Translations under genes and position numbers: made by a program
Notes under the pieces: generated by a model
Seen by the model: only the letters and a program-made list of their open reading frames with translations
The model's database searches: none
Told to the model about the DNA's origin: nothing
NCBI RefSeq assembly: GCF_932526225.1
Contig: NC_064040.1
Location: forward strand, 2,423,501 to 2,487,500
Length of the DNA stretch: 64,000 nt
Source of the DNA: Nematostella vectensis
Lineage: Eukaryota > Cnidaria > Anthozoa > Actiniaria > Edwardsiidae
Direction: 5' to 3'
Shown here: in pieces, positions 46,901 through 58,900 of the stretch
How the letters are laid out: each line of letters opens with the position of its first letter
How positions within the stretch are numbered: position 1 is the first letter of the stretch

Positions 46901-49900
46901 CCGTCCAATTTTAATGTGGGCAAGCTGAATTGAATTACTGCCCTTGTTGCGATGAGCTGCTGAGGAATGGATTTTTTGTGTGCCAATTTCAGAGGGTGTT
47001 TGATGAGATCATGATACAGGGATTTTTGTCTGAGGATTAAAGCTTTTGATATTTCATCACAGATCATCGGACGGACGTTTACAACAAATTGGACGACGAG
47101 GCCATCGAGGATCTGCGCGCTTATGTTTCCAAGCCCGTTCTCTCGAAGGTGAGGGCTGTCTTTTATCTTATGTTTCCAAGCCCGTTCTCTCGAAGGTGAG
47201 GGCTGTATTTTATCTTATTTTTCCAAGCCCGTTTTCTAGAAGGTGAGGGCTGTCTTTTATCTTATGTTTCCAAGCCCGTTCTCTCGAAGGTGAGGGCTGT
47301 CTTTTATCTTGTTATGAAGTTATAGCGATTAGGCTTTCTATGGAGGTAATTACGTGGTTTATGATGTCTTTATGCTATCCGGGATACCAGATCGACCATG
47401 GCCAAGACCTGGAATGGTTGTCCGAGATGCGACAGGTTTCCGTTCTCTTCATCAACATGGTCCTCCCTAAGAAAGGAGATCAAAGTGCGTGGGCACAGCA
47501 AAAAGCCTTTGAGATAATTTACGATAATGTCAAGAGATTACGAGGTACGTAAGGTATAAATCAACACAAGGTAGAAAGGTATGGTAAACGTCTCTGTGAA
47601 ACTGAGTAGTTGCGCTGACGTTTCGAGCGTAGCCCTCCGTAGGAGCAAAAGAGGTACGCATGCTTCCATTCGTGGGCACAGCAAAAACCTCTGAGATCAT
47701 TCACGATAATGTCAAGAGATTACGAGGAACGTATTCTTCCATGTTAACGTTAAGACAAGCTAACCTTGATAAATGGACCTTCTTTCTAGCCCTAATAATT
47801 TCTTGGTAACGCGAATGACCTTAGGACAGACATTGCCATTGATAACTCCTTCTAAACCTTTCCTGGTGATATGGACTACATGTACCCTTTAATCCTTATA
47901 TAATTAAAATTTCAAACATTCGAGCGTTTAATTGGCAAAATCAGGAATTCTTAACCCTTTTACTTACTAAATGACTTAAACCCTTCTGTGACTCTGACTC
48001 TACTCTGACATAAAAACACTAACTGCTTCCCCGATCCTTGGAGGGTCGATATTGTCCTATTCCTTGAATACCTTTATCACATTTCAGGTAATCTGAACAA
48101 GGTTTTTTCATTTGACAAGGTAAGTTATTAGAAAGTTCTTGCTTTATGATAAAGGTGTATTCTACTCAGTGCTTTTTTATAGGGTTGTACTTTCCTCTTG
48201 TTGGTATATATTTTACTCATGTGCTATTTTTCAGAGCTGTAACTTCTAATTGATGTTCATTTTAATGAAGGACGGTCTATGTCATATGCTATTTTTAGGG
48301 CTGTACTTTCCTTTTGGTGGTCATTACAATGAGGGACGTTCTATGTCATGTGCTATATTCTAGGACTGTACTTTCCTTGTGGTGGTCATTATAATAAGGC
48401 TTCATCTATGTCATGTGCTATTTTTAGGGCTGTACTTTTCTTGTGGTGGTCATTATAATAAGGCTCTATCTATGACATATGCTATTTGTAGGACTGTACT
48501 TTTCTTGTGGTGGTCATTATAATAAGGCTCTATCTATGTCATGTGCTATTTGTAGGACTGTACTTTTCTTGTGGTGGTCATTATAATAAGGCTTCATCTA
48601 TGTCATGTGCTATTTGTAGGACTGTACTTTTCTTGTGGTGGTCATTATAATAAGGCTCTATCTATGTCATGTGCTATTTGTAGGACTGTACTTTTCTTGT
48701 GGTGGTCATTATAATAAGGCTCTATCTATGTCATGTGCTATTTGTAGGACTGTACTTTTCTTGTGGTGGTCATTATAATAAGGTTCTCTCTATGTCATGT
48801 GCTATATTCTAGGGCTGTACTTTCCTTGTGGTGTTCGGTTTACCCGGTGACAAACACGAGGACGACCCAACACGCGCGCTGATGGCCGGGCACAGAATCA
48901 TCGACGCCTTACACACAGTGCTAGAGATCACGTGAGTATCCTTGACACAGTGCTAGAGATCACGTGAGTATCCTTGACAGATCACGTAAATAGTCATAGG
49001 TCACGTGAATTACCCATGACATAGTGCTAGAGATCACGTGAGTATCCTTGACACAGTGTTATAGATCACGTGAGTATCCTTGACACAGTGCTAGAGATCA
49101 CGTGAGTATCCTTGACACAGTGCTAGAGATCACGTGAGTATCCTTGACAGATCACGTAAATAGTCATAGGTCACGTGAATTACCCATGACACAGTGCTAG
49201 AGATCACGTGAGTATCCTTGACAGATCACGTAAATAGTCATAGGTCACGTGAATTACCCATGACACAGTGCTAGAGATCACGTGAGTATCCTTGACAGAT
49301 CACGTAAATAGCCATAGGTCACGTGAATTACCCATGACACAGTGCTAGAGATCACGTGAGTATCCTTGACAGATCAATACGTAAATAGTCATAGGTCACG
49401 TGAATTACCCATGACACAGTGCTAGAGATCACGTGAGTATTCTTGACAGATCACGTAAATAGCATAGGTCACGTGAATTACCCATGACACATGCTTGAGA
49501 TCACGTGAGTATTCTTGATATGTCACGTGAACTGTATTACTAAGTCACGCACGTGAGTATCCTTGCGGGTCACGTGAATAGGATTCATAGGTCACGTGAA
49601 TTAGCAAAAAGGAACTAAAGCAATTTTTACAAGCTCAGTCTTTTACTCCTTATACCCCTATTTCAATAAAGTTTGTCAGTGCAAATGGCAAATGGAGATT
49701 GGCAAATGGCAGTTCTACGACCGACATAACCATGCGTCTCGAATAATATGGATAAATCAAAAACAATTATCCATTAAAGGTTACCAATGCTTGGATCTGA
49801 CATTTCTGGACTAACCTTTAATTTTACATATAATTACCCATAAGCCATTTACCATTTTCCATTTGCACTGACAAACTTTTGTGAAAAAAGTGTATATCTC

Positions 49901-52900
49901 GTTCTCTGTTGCCACATCACAGCTCTAACGAACTAGGATGCTACCCGGCTGTTTTTTTTTTATCAGTCACGAAGCGATTGGTGTGACTACCGGACGAGCC
50001 TTCTGCGGTGTTGTGGGTCACAGGGACAGACACGAGTACACAGGTGGGGAAATCACACATCGTGCTATGATATATGATCAGAAACCAAAAGCATATTTCA
50101 AAGAAAATTAGACATGTTATAGACAGGAAAACGTAGTGAAGAGAGAACCTACGGGCAACTCGAAAGCGCTAAAACCATATTTGGGAAACAACTCTTGTGA
50201 GTTACGCGAATCAAAATGTCGCGCGCGAAATGATTTTCCCCGCCTAAATTCGAATTGCTCGCGGATGATCGCGGATGATGATGCTGTCCTTGTTTCTGCT
50301 CACATGTCAAAAGTCTTTGGGATAATGAGATCCTAACTCAAAATTATTGATATATATTTTTTGCAGTTATCGGGCGTCGCGTCAACATGGCAGCTCGTCT
50401 AATGGTGAACTATCCGGGGATTCTCTCGTGCGATAACGAGACATTCACGGCCGCAAAGTCCAAACTAAAGAAGGACGACTTCCTCCTCCTACCTGCTAAG
50501 CCCCTCAAGGGAATCGCGGAGCCCGGACCGGTACGCGAGTACAACAGGAATCACGAGTAAGTTAAAGAGCCCTGACCAGCTACACCTTTGTTATTGTTCT
50601 CATTCAGAAATGAAAAAAAAAATTATTTTGAAGAAATTTCGTAATAAACTAATATCACTGTTTGTTAAATTTGGTTCTAACTTTATTTCGTTCGTTTCAA
50701 ACTAGTCGAGAGATTGAAGACAACGAAACGGAATACCCCATTCTAGGTATGAATTAAGTATACCTTGTATGTATATGCTTATAACATTATAAGCTTGTAA
50801 CGATATTCACCTTCTTCAGTCTTATTAAAGACGAAAATTTAGTCGATAACCAGTTTTTGGTGTATTGTATGTTTTCTTCTGGTTCAGGAACACGACAATT
50901 TGGCCTCTTTTTCTAGGTTGTTGTGTATTTTGAAATAGCATAACTTCTTCAGACAAAGCATGGCTACAAATCAGTTAAATATAACTGGAGAGCTGATTAT
51001 CAGGAAATAGTTCTAACGCGAATAACCAACATAATAGATGTCAGCATCATGCCCCAGGCCTTCTCACCTGGTGATTTGGATCTGGCTTCCTGTGGTGAGC
51101 AAGAACCTCTCCAAGGCCCCTCTTGCCTAACGGCCAACACCACAGGAATCCCTAGGCTTGATAGTCTTTACACCCCCAACCCTCCCACCACACAAAAAAG
51201 CCCTCATCACAAGCTTTCTGGTAGTCTTCTCTTCTCACAAAGCCTTTTTCAGGCGTGGTGCGTGGCGCAATTGTTTATTCTAAATCCATCGTGTCCAGGT
51301 CGCGAAAGAGAGTGCGAAGAGATGCGGACATTCCTCCACACCGTGAAGTGTGACGACACGAGCCTGGCGGGCAACAGGAGACTCGTGATCGTGGAAGGCG
51401 AGGGGGGGATCGGTAAGACGAGGTTGCTGGAGGAATTCATGGATGTAGCGGAGGAAGAGGAGTTTAGGTGAGCGATGCAATAGGGTCGGCATGCTAGACC
51501 GCTCTCATTCGGGTTTATTTTGGGGATGTTGTTAATTGTGAATCTTTTTAAAAGTGATTAATTGTTTCTGATAAATTTGAAAACACTTCAAAAGACGCAT
51601 GCGCCAAGGAAAAAACATGGTGGAGAAACCGCAATCGAGAGTTCCATTTGTCTGATTTGTCATTGATGTTAATTTGTTTTGAGAGCAGTCAAAGAAAATC
51701 TGTATGCTAAACGCATGCAGGGCCTCATTCAAGCACCTCGAACATAGTTACGCTACATACGTTTGCTACAGCTAGTGTCGTTATCTAGCAAAATAGTTAT
51801 CCCTGAACATTGCCTCTTGTGACATCACTCAACACAGTTTATCGTTGAAAATTACCGATGCACGTTGTCCCGTGTTCCACTTAAATTATGTCTATTGTAT
51901 TCCAGGGTTGATTACGTGGAGGCAGACATGGCGCATGCGCATACCCCGTATTACGTGGTACAGATGCTGATCACCATCTTACTGGAGCTTGAGCCCACGC
52001 GCACGCCCGCCGAGAGGGAACACGTGATCAAGGACCACATCACGAATACTGCCCTCTTAGAAGACATCTCCTTGCTGAACGACCTCCTGGGGACCCACGT
52101 GAGTACAACCCATCCCCCCCACACACACCCGCTACTTGCTTATCTGCCAGGTCGCAGCCTTAGAGCTCTTAGCGTAGCGTATGGTTTGCGTTTTCAACCG
52201 TTTTAAACACTGTTCTCATGTTTGAAGTTTTGATAACGGTAAGTTTTTCCACCACTTCTACTCGAAATTCATCTACTTCTAGATACGTGTATGCATCTGA
52301 GATAACTAGTTTTGATTCCTCCCCAGTTCGCGCCCCACATCAAGTTTGCCCACATGCTATCCGCCAAGGTCACGGAGCACTTCCATCGACTCTTGTTCGG
52401 TATTGTGCACCAGGTAGGTAATATAACAAAATATACTACAATGAAAAGGTAATAGAAAACCTTAGAATTGCCAGTGTTAGAAAGGACGACAAATCGCAGT
52501 GTGCCCCACCCATCGTTTGATTATACTCCCCACACACAAAAAATACACTCGACTAAAAATGAGAAGAAAATTTTGTCTGGAAGAGAGGATTCAGTTATCC
52601 TTCCTATTTACTATCTGAGAGAGCCGGACGTCATTATCTTTCTACATTGACATATGTTCTTAGTATGATCTGTATAAAAGGAAAGGGGAAAGGAAAGGGG
52701 GAAGAGGCAGGTGACCCTTTGCCCACCCCACCCCCTCCCCCGGTTAAACCGTCTAACTACTGTCCTGATGAACCTCTTCCTACCATAACAGATTGCCGTC
52801 GAGCAGCCGTGCCTGTTCGCTGTGGATAATGGACAGTTCATAGATCACGAATCCTGGGAGTTCCTCGAGGATCTTCAGCAGGATTCACACGCTGTCGTGC

Positions 52901-55900
52901 TACTAGCTTTACGTCCGTTCTCATCTGCCAACCCTCCCTGTGAAGCTGCCGTTAGAATGATTAATCACCAGAAAACCAAGAAATTTCAATTAAGTGAGCA
53001 TTGAACAGGATAATCAAGTCAGGTTTTTAGTATAGGGACGAAAAAAGGGCATTAATTGTAGTTAGTGTCCACAGGGGGGCTGCTTTGAGAGGTGACATGG
53101 TATAGTTGAATTATTTTCCCTCTTTGGGAGGGGCTATTTTTAAAATCGGACACCTTACACCCTACTAGTAAGTCCCCTTATGAGATAGTTCACGCTTTAT
53201 GCCCTTCTTCGAGATGGCCTGCTTTTATACTAATGGACACCTTTCCATCTTTCTAGTATAGGTCCCTTTACTGTATCAGGATTTCATTGTATCATTATGT
53301 CATTCCCCTTCCCCTAAAAATATCCGCTCACAAAAGAGAGTTTACTGTATTTTTCCTCCGTGTTTTACCGATCAGAGGATCCACTGACGAGAGAGCTGGT
53401 CATATCATTTTGTGTTTTATTTCAGAGGGCATCGACAGCTCTCACATGACAGATCTCGCCTTCCAATTCATGGAAGTGACGTACATTCCTAACGCGCTCC
53501 ACAAGATCCTGACTGAGAAGAGTCACGGGGTGGCTTCCTGGTGCGAACAGTTGATCAAGGACATGCTAGCGAGCAGGATCATAGATATCGTGGACGAGGA
53601 CAAGGCATTCGCGAGCCATGAGTCGGCGAGCTTCGTGAGCGATTACAGGCAGCTACCCCCCATAGAGACACGCCCACAGACCTCCGTCTTCTTGGCGGAC
53701 AAGCCCGACGCACGACCAGGTAATTCTAAGTTAAGCAAAACTCTAACTCAAAACTATTCTCTCATTTACGGGAATCCGAAACATTTATAAGAAAATATTC
53801 ACTTATGGCAACTAATAAAATGATTTATAACGCTGTAGGAACTCCAACCGGGAAATCAAGAAGACGAAGTCTTTTTGGCAGAGTGTTGGACGCAAGACCG
53901 TCCGAAACCCGACGTCATTCCATCCCAACCGTGCTCTTAGGGGACTCACCTTCCCTGGTGGCCTCTGACACCGAATCTCTGAGGAGTAGCATTGTCTCTG
54001 AGCTTGAAGGCATGATCAGTCTTCCTCAGGAAATTGAAATCGCTCCTATGAATTACAATTTCGAGCGTAAAGACTTCGTGAAGGCGTCGAGTGGTGTGAT
54101 GCCTAAGGATACGCATAAAGCCTGCATTGTACGGCCAGATGTGGACATCACTAAGGTAACATGGGCTGAAATTATAAGCTTTACAAGCTCTAACACCTTA
54201 CGGCTTGGTTATTGCTTTCAAATTAGAATAGAAATTGAGTGAAATATGCATCTCATAACAAAATTTACCAAATGCATATCGCAAAAGCTTTCCTTAAACA
54301 GCCTAAGGAAATGTATACTCTGTTATACTAAGTATTTTGCTATGGTGTTTGACAGCCAATAGCAATAGATGGATGCATTCGTCTGTATACGGAATTATGG
54401 ATTGGGTAGCTTTTATCTACGATTTTTGCTAAGTAAAAATTTTGAAGATCCAAACAATGTGTGGAGTTGCCCGCTGTAGATAGTTTTGAAGAAATCCCAA
54501 ATCCGGTCTTTATTTCAGTTTCATTGTATTTGTACATTTTTGTGAAGTGCCCTTTATAAAGAGAATGTTCGTTTGATGAAGTTCCGTTAAATGAGTGAAA
54601 ACAGTACTTTCAAACGCACAAAATCAAAACTATTGTTTACGCAAATTTAGAGCAATTCCATGGTATTTTTACATGATCCAGGTCCTGGTCCCGGAGTCTG
54701 TGAAAGACATGGTGTTGGCACGCGTGGACCGCATGTCTCCTGAGGAGCAAATCACGCTTAAGTGCGTATCTATTCTTGGTTCAGTCTTCTCACGTGACCT
54801 CATAGTCGCCGTGGTCCCAAAATCCGGCGGGAAGATGAAAATAGACCTGGTTTTGTACAATCTTGCGCGCGAGAACATTCTCGAATGCGCAAGTCTCGCT
54901 GCGCACCATCAGCTTGCTCATAACCATCACGGTTTCTATGACTACAATGATCCCGCGCATGCGCAGCAACACGGGAACCATCACCACCATCATCATCACC
55001 ATAACGTGGCCACGTCACTTCACGCACCAGTCTTGTGCGGGTGTTACGCAGACGAGGGGAACAAGGCGAGTAATCACCACATACATGACACGCAGACGAC
55101 GAAAACAAGGCGAGTAATGGTTTAACACCACACACATGATACGCAGACGAGGGAAATAAGGCGTGTAACACTACACACATGATACGCAGACGAGGAAAAC
55201 AAGGCGAGTAATGGTTTAACACCACACACATGATACGCAGACGAGGGAAATAAGGCGTGTAACACCACACACATGATACGCAAACGAGGGAAACAAGGCG
55301 AGTAATGGTGTAACACTACATAAATGATACGCAAACGAGGGAAACAAGGCGAGTAATCACCACATACATGATACGTAGACAAGGGAAACAAGGCGAGTAA
55401 CACAAAATACATTATTATGATGCTATGACAACTAAATCACCTTTCTATGGTCCACAGATCCTTAACCTTTCGCGCGGTCGTTACTATGATAACTCGTTTG
55501 TTGCTATAACAACTAAATCATTTATCTACGATGCTCAGATCCTTAACCTTTCGCGCGGTCGTTACTATGATAACTCGTTTGTTGCTATGCCAACTAAATC
55601 ATTTATCTACGATACTCAGATCCTTAACCTTTCGCGCTGTCGTTACTATGATAACTCGTTTGTTGCTATGACAACTAAATCATTTATCTATGGTCCTCAG
55701 ATCCTTAACCTTTCGCGCGGTCGTTACTATGATAACTCGTTTGTTGCTATGCCAACTAAATCATTTATCTACGATACTCAGATCCTTAACCTTTCGCGCT
55801 GTCGTTACTATGATAACTCGTTTGTTGCTATGACAACTAAATCATTTATCTATGGTCCTCAGATCCTTAACCTTTCGCGCGTTCGTTACTATGAAAACTC

Positions 55901-58900
55901 GTTTGTTGCTATAACAACTAAATCATTTTTTTCCGATCCTCAGATCTTTAACCTTTCGCGCGGTCGTTACTATAATTACTCGTTTGTTGCTATGACAACT
56001 AAATCATTTATCTATGGTCCTCAGATCCTTAACCTTTCGCGCGGTCGGTACTATGATAACTCGTTTGTTGCTATAACAACTAAATCATTTATCTACGATC
56101 CTCAGATCCTTAACCTTTCGCGCTGTCGTTACTATGATAACTCGTTTGTTGCTATGACAACTAAATCATTTATCTATGGTCCTCAGATCCTTAACCTTTC
56201 GCGCTGTCGTTACTATGATAACTCGTTTGTTGCTATGACAACTAAATAATTTATCTACGACCCTCAGATCCTTAACCTTTCGCGCATGATGACACCCAGC
56301 GGCCCCAAGAAGCACTGCATGTATTTCAAGTTCATCAATAACTACGTACAGGAGACCACCTACGCCGTGTGGCTTGAAGACCAGCGCAAACAGCTGCATG
56401 AGAGGGCGGCCATGTTCCTGGAGTCACAAGCGCACAAGTGCAAGGCGTGCGGGGGAGGGGGGTTCATTCCGGGCGGCCTGACGCCGGAAGAGAGCCCGCA
56501 AGCAGAGCCCAACGTTGAGGCAAACAATCAACACAGGGCGTCCGGTAGGTGGCAGTTTGGAAGAAACTTGCTGCTAGTTTATCTTAAAGCTTATCTTAGC
56601 TTAGCTTGTCTTATAGCTTATCTTAGCTTAGCTTGTCTTATAGCTTATCTTATAGCTTATCTTAGCTTAGCTTATCTTATAGCTTTACTTATTTAAAAAA
56701 AGCTAAATCAGCGTCAAATAAGTGACCCCACCCTTAAGAAAGAGAGAGGGGAGGGGAGGACTAAGCACACTGCTTTTAGCACCATAGTTACCCTTTTATC
56801 AGTTTCCTTCATTGTTGTCCTCGGATACATTTTTTTCTCTGGAGTCCCAAGGGAACTGGAAAAGTAAGTCATTGAAATCTGATAACGGATTCTAAAGCTT
56901 AAAGATCCAACATTCTTCCATCCTCAAAAGTGCCGCAGAAGATATTTTAGAATGTGCCCTTTTTCTAGAGCATGTTAGAGAGCAATGAATCTGACTGAGA
57001 TGACAGAAAAAATGAACAGTTAAGTTTTGATGTTCTTAGGTACCGCTCGACGCTCTAATTCAATTTTGTCATCGTCAAAGCGCCGAAAAACCACCGAGAT
57101 GAGAGAAAATGTCAAAAGCCAAGGTGGTTTCTCATCAAGAGCTCACGAGCGCTCAAGCATCATCGACTCGAGCGCTCTCGCCAAGTTCGCGGAGTCTACT
57201 CGGGAAAACTTGGCAGTTTCGAACGACGCATGGATCGAGACCGATAAAGAACCTCAGAAAACGAAGCGAGGGATAGTCAAGACATCGTCGAGTGCGACCG
57301 CTTCCGACGGCGTTGCGAATGCAATCGTGAGCTCCTCGGGGTATGTATTAAACACTGTACTAGGGCAAGCCGTCGATGATCGCCGGGAGAGTTTGATCCA
57401 GCGATTAAAAATGAAACTGAGGGCTGTCAGGAATATGTCGGATGCTACCAAGGAATTGACGGAGGCGCAGATACGAAACACTTTAGAATCAGGTACTACT
57501 GTGAATATTTCTTGATAACGCCTTGTTCTGTTTCCCTTAGAGACCCAAAGAGCAAAATTTTCCGTTGAAGAGGACAATAAAAAGGAAAATTGAAATGATA
57601 GAGTAAGAATGCTAAAAGCTATTCTTTTGTTTTGCTTCTCTGGGGATGGTGTAAGGGGAGGAAGGCTTTGCATACTTTGGGCCTAAGGGGGGACACCAAT
57701 CCGAAGGGGGAGCGCTAACCGGAAGCTTGCCTCTAAAATGAGCATAGTCCTTGAATAGAAGATCCCATTGCCTCACACGTTTCATAGCCAATCCTATTCC
57801 ACATTTCCCCGATATAATTGCTTGTGTGGGCTTAAAACATCAAATCGCACCATACTTTTTTCTCTACAGTCTCAGAGCCACAATAACTCAAAAATAGTTT
57901 CAAAATGTTGGGTGTCCTCAAATATAAACTGCTAAACTCTTCATAAATGTTTCTTTCCGTAGCCGCAGAGACAACAAAAAGGTTGATAAGATCAGAAGGC
58001 GAAGAGAAGTTTGCCGACATGACGGAGTTCGAAACCGTGGATCTCCAGAACTGCAAGTGCGCTGAGATTCTAGCATCCATCTTCCCACAGCTCGTGCAGC
58101 ACTGGCGAGCAGCAAACAACAAAATCAAGACCATGAGGTGAGCTATCTCAAACACTTGGGGCTTGATATAGACTATTTCCCTTGAGTTCTTGTGTCGCTA
58201 TATGCCTCCTTGAGCGCCAGTCAGACACACTTTATCGTTATCGTTTTCGTCCCACATGGAAAGATCATGGAAGGTAACCTATCAAACCACCCCTCCCCCT
58301 TCTCTCTAAAGGTACCTGATAATACTTACCACCCCTCCCACTTCACTCTGTAGGTACCTGATAATACTAACCACCCCTCCCCCTTCTCTCTAAAGGTACC
58401 TGATAATACTTACCACCCCTCCCCCCTTCTCTTTATAGGTACCTGATAATACTAACCACCCCTCCCCCTTCTCTCTAAAGGTACCTGATAATACTAACCA
58501 CCCCTCCCCCTTCTCTTTATAGGTACCTGATAATACTTACCACCCCTCCCCCTTCTCTCTATAGGTACCTGATAATACTAACCACCCCTCCCCCTTCTCT
58601 CTATTTGTACCTGGTAATACTTAACACCCCTCCCCCCTTCTCTCTATAGGTACCTGATAATACTAACCACTCCTCCCCCTTCACTCTGTAGGTACCTAAT
58701 AATACTAACCACCCCTCCCCCTTCTCTTTATAGGTACCTGATAATACTTACCACCCCTCCCACTTTACTCTGTAGGTACCTAATAATACTAACCACCCCT
58801 CCCCCCTTCTCTCTATAGGTACCTGATAATACTTACCAACCCTCCCCCTTCAATCTGTAGGTACCTAATAATACTAACCACCCCTCCCCCCTTCACTCTG

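Larger units (their letters stand above)
47063..50746 (+). other. ADCY10: Cyclase C2 domain exons
   Basis: Exons 6-12. Reads VSVLFINMVLP, then KVFSFDKGCTFLVVFGLPGD, then HEAIGVTTGRAFCGVVGH and EYTVIGRRVNMAARLM. The Lys of FDKGC and the Asn and Arg of RRVNMAARLM, the substrate-recognition and transition-state positions of the C2 half, are present, which argues for an active cyclase. Confidence 0.85.
51299..56544 (+). other. ADCY10: P-loop ATPase (STAND-like) region of the cyclase
   Basis: Walker A is VEGEGGIGKTRLL (exon 51299-51467). The Walker B strand is CLFAVDNGQFID (exon 52792-52993), where human sAC has DEAQFVD: the usual catalytic Glu is Asn. Exon 54682-55065 ends with an expanded tract of eight His (about 54978-55001) and CGCYADEGNK. 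The exon from 56268 carries YAVWLEDQRKQLHERAAMFL and CKACGGGGFIPGG, matching the human LWLKDQRK..CDHCRGRDFIP segment. Confidence 0.85.

Noticed and set aside
55425..56249. 274-codon open frame as a stand-alone gene
   Set aside because: It is an 81-bp tandem array of a cyclase acceptor region in an intron; openness follows from the unit length.
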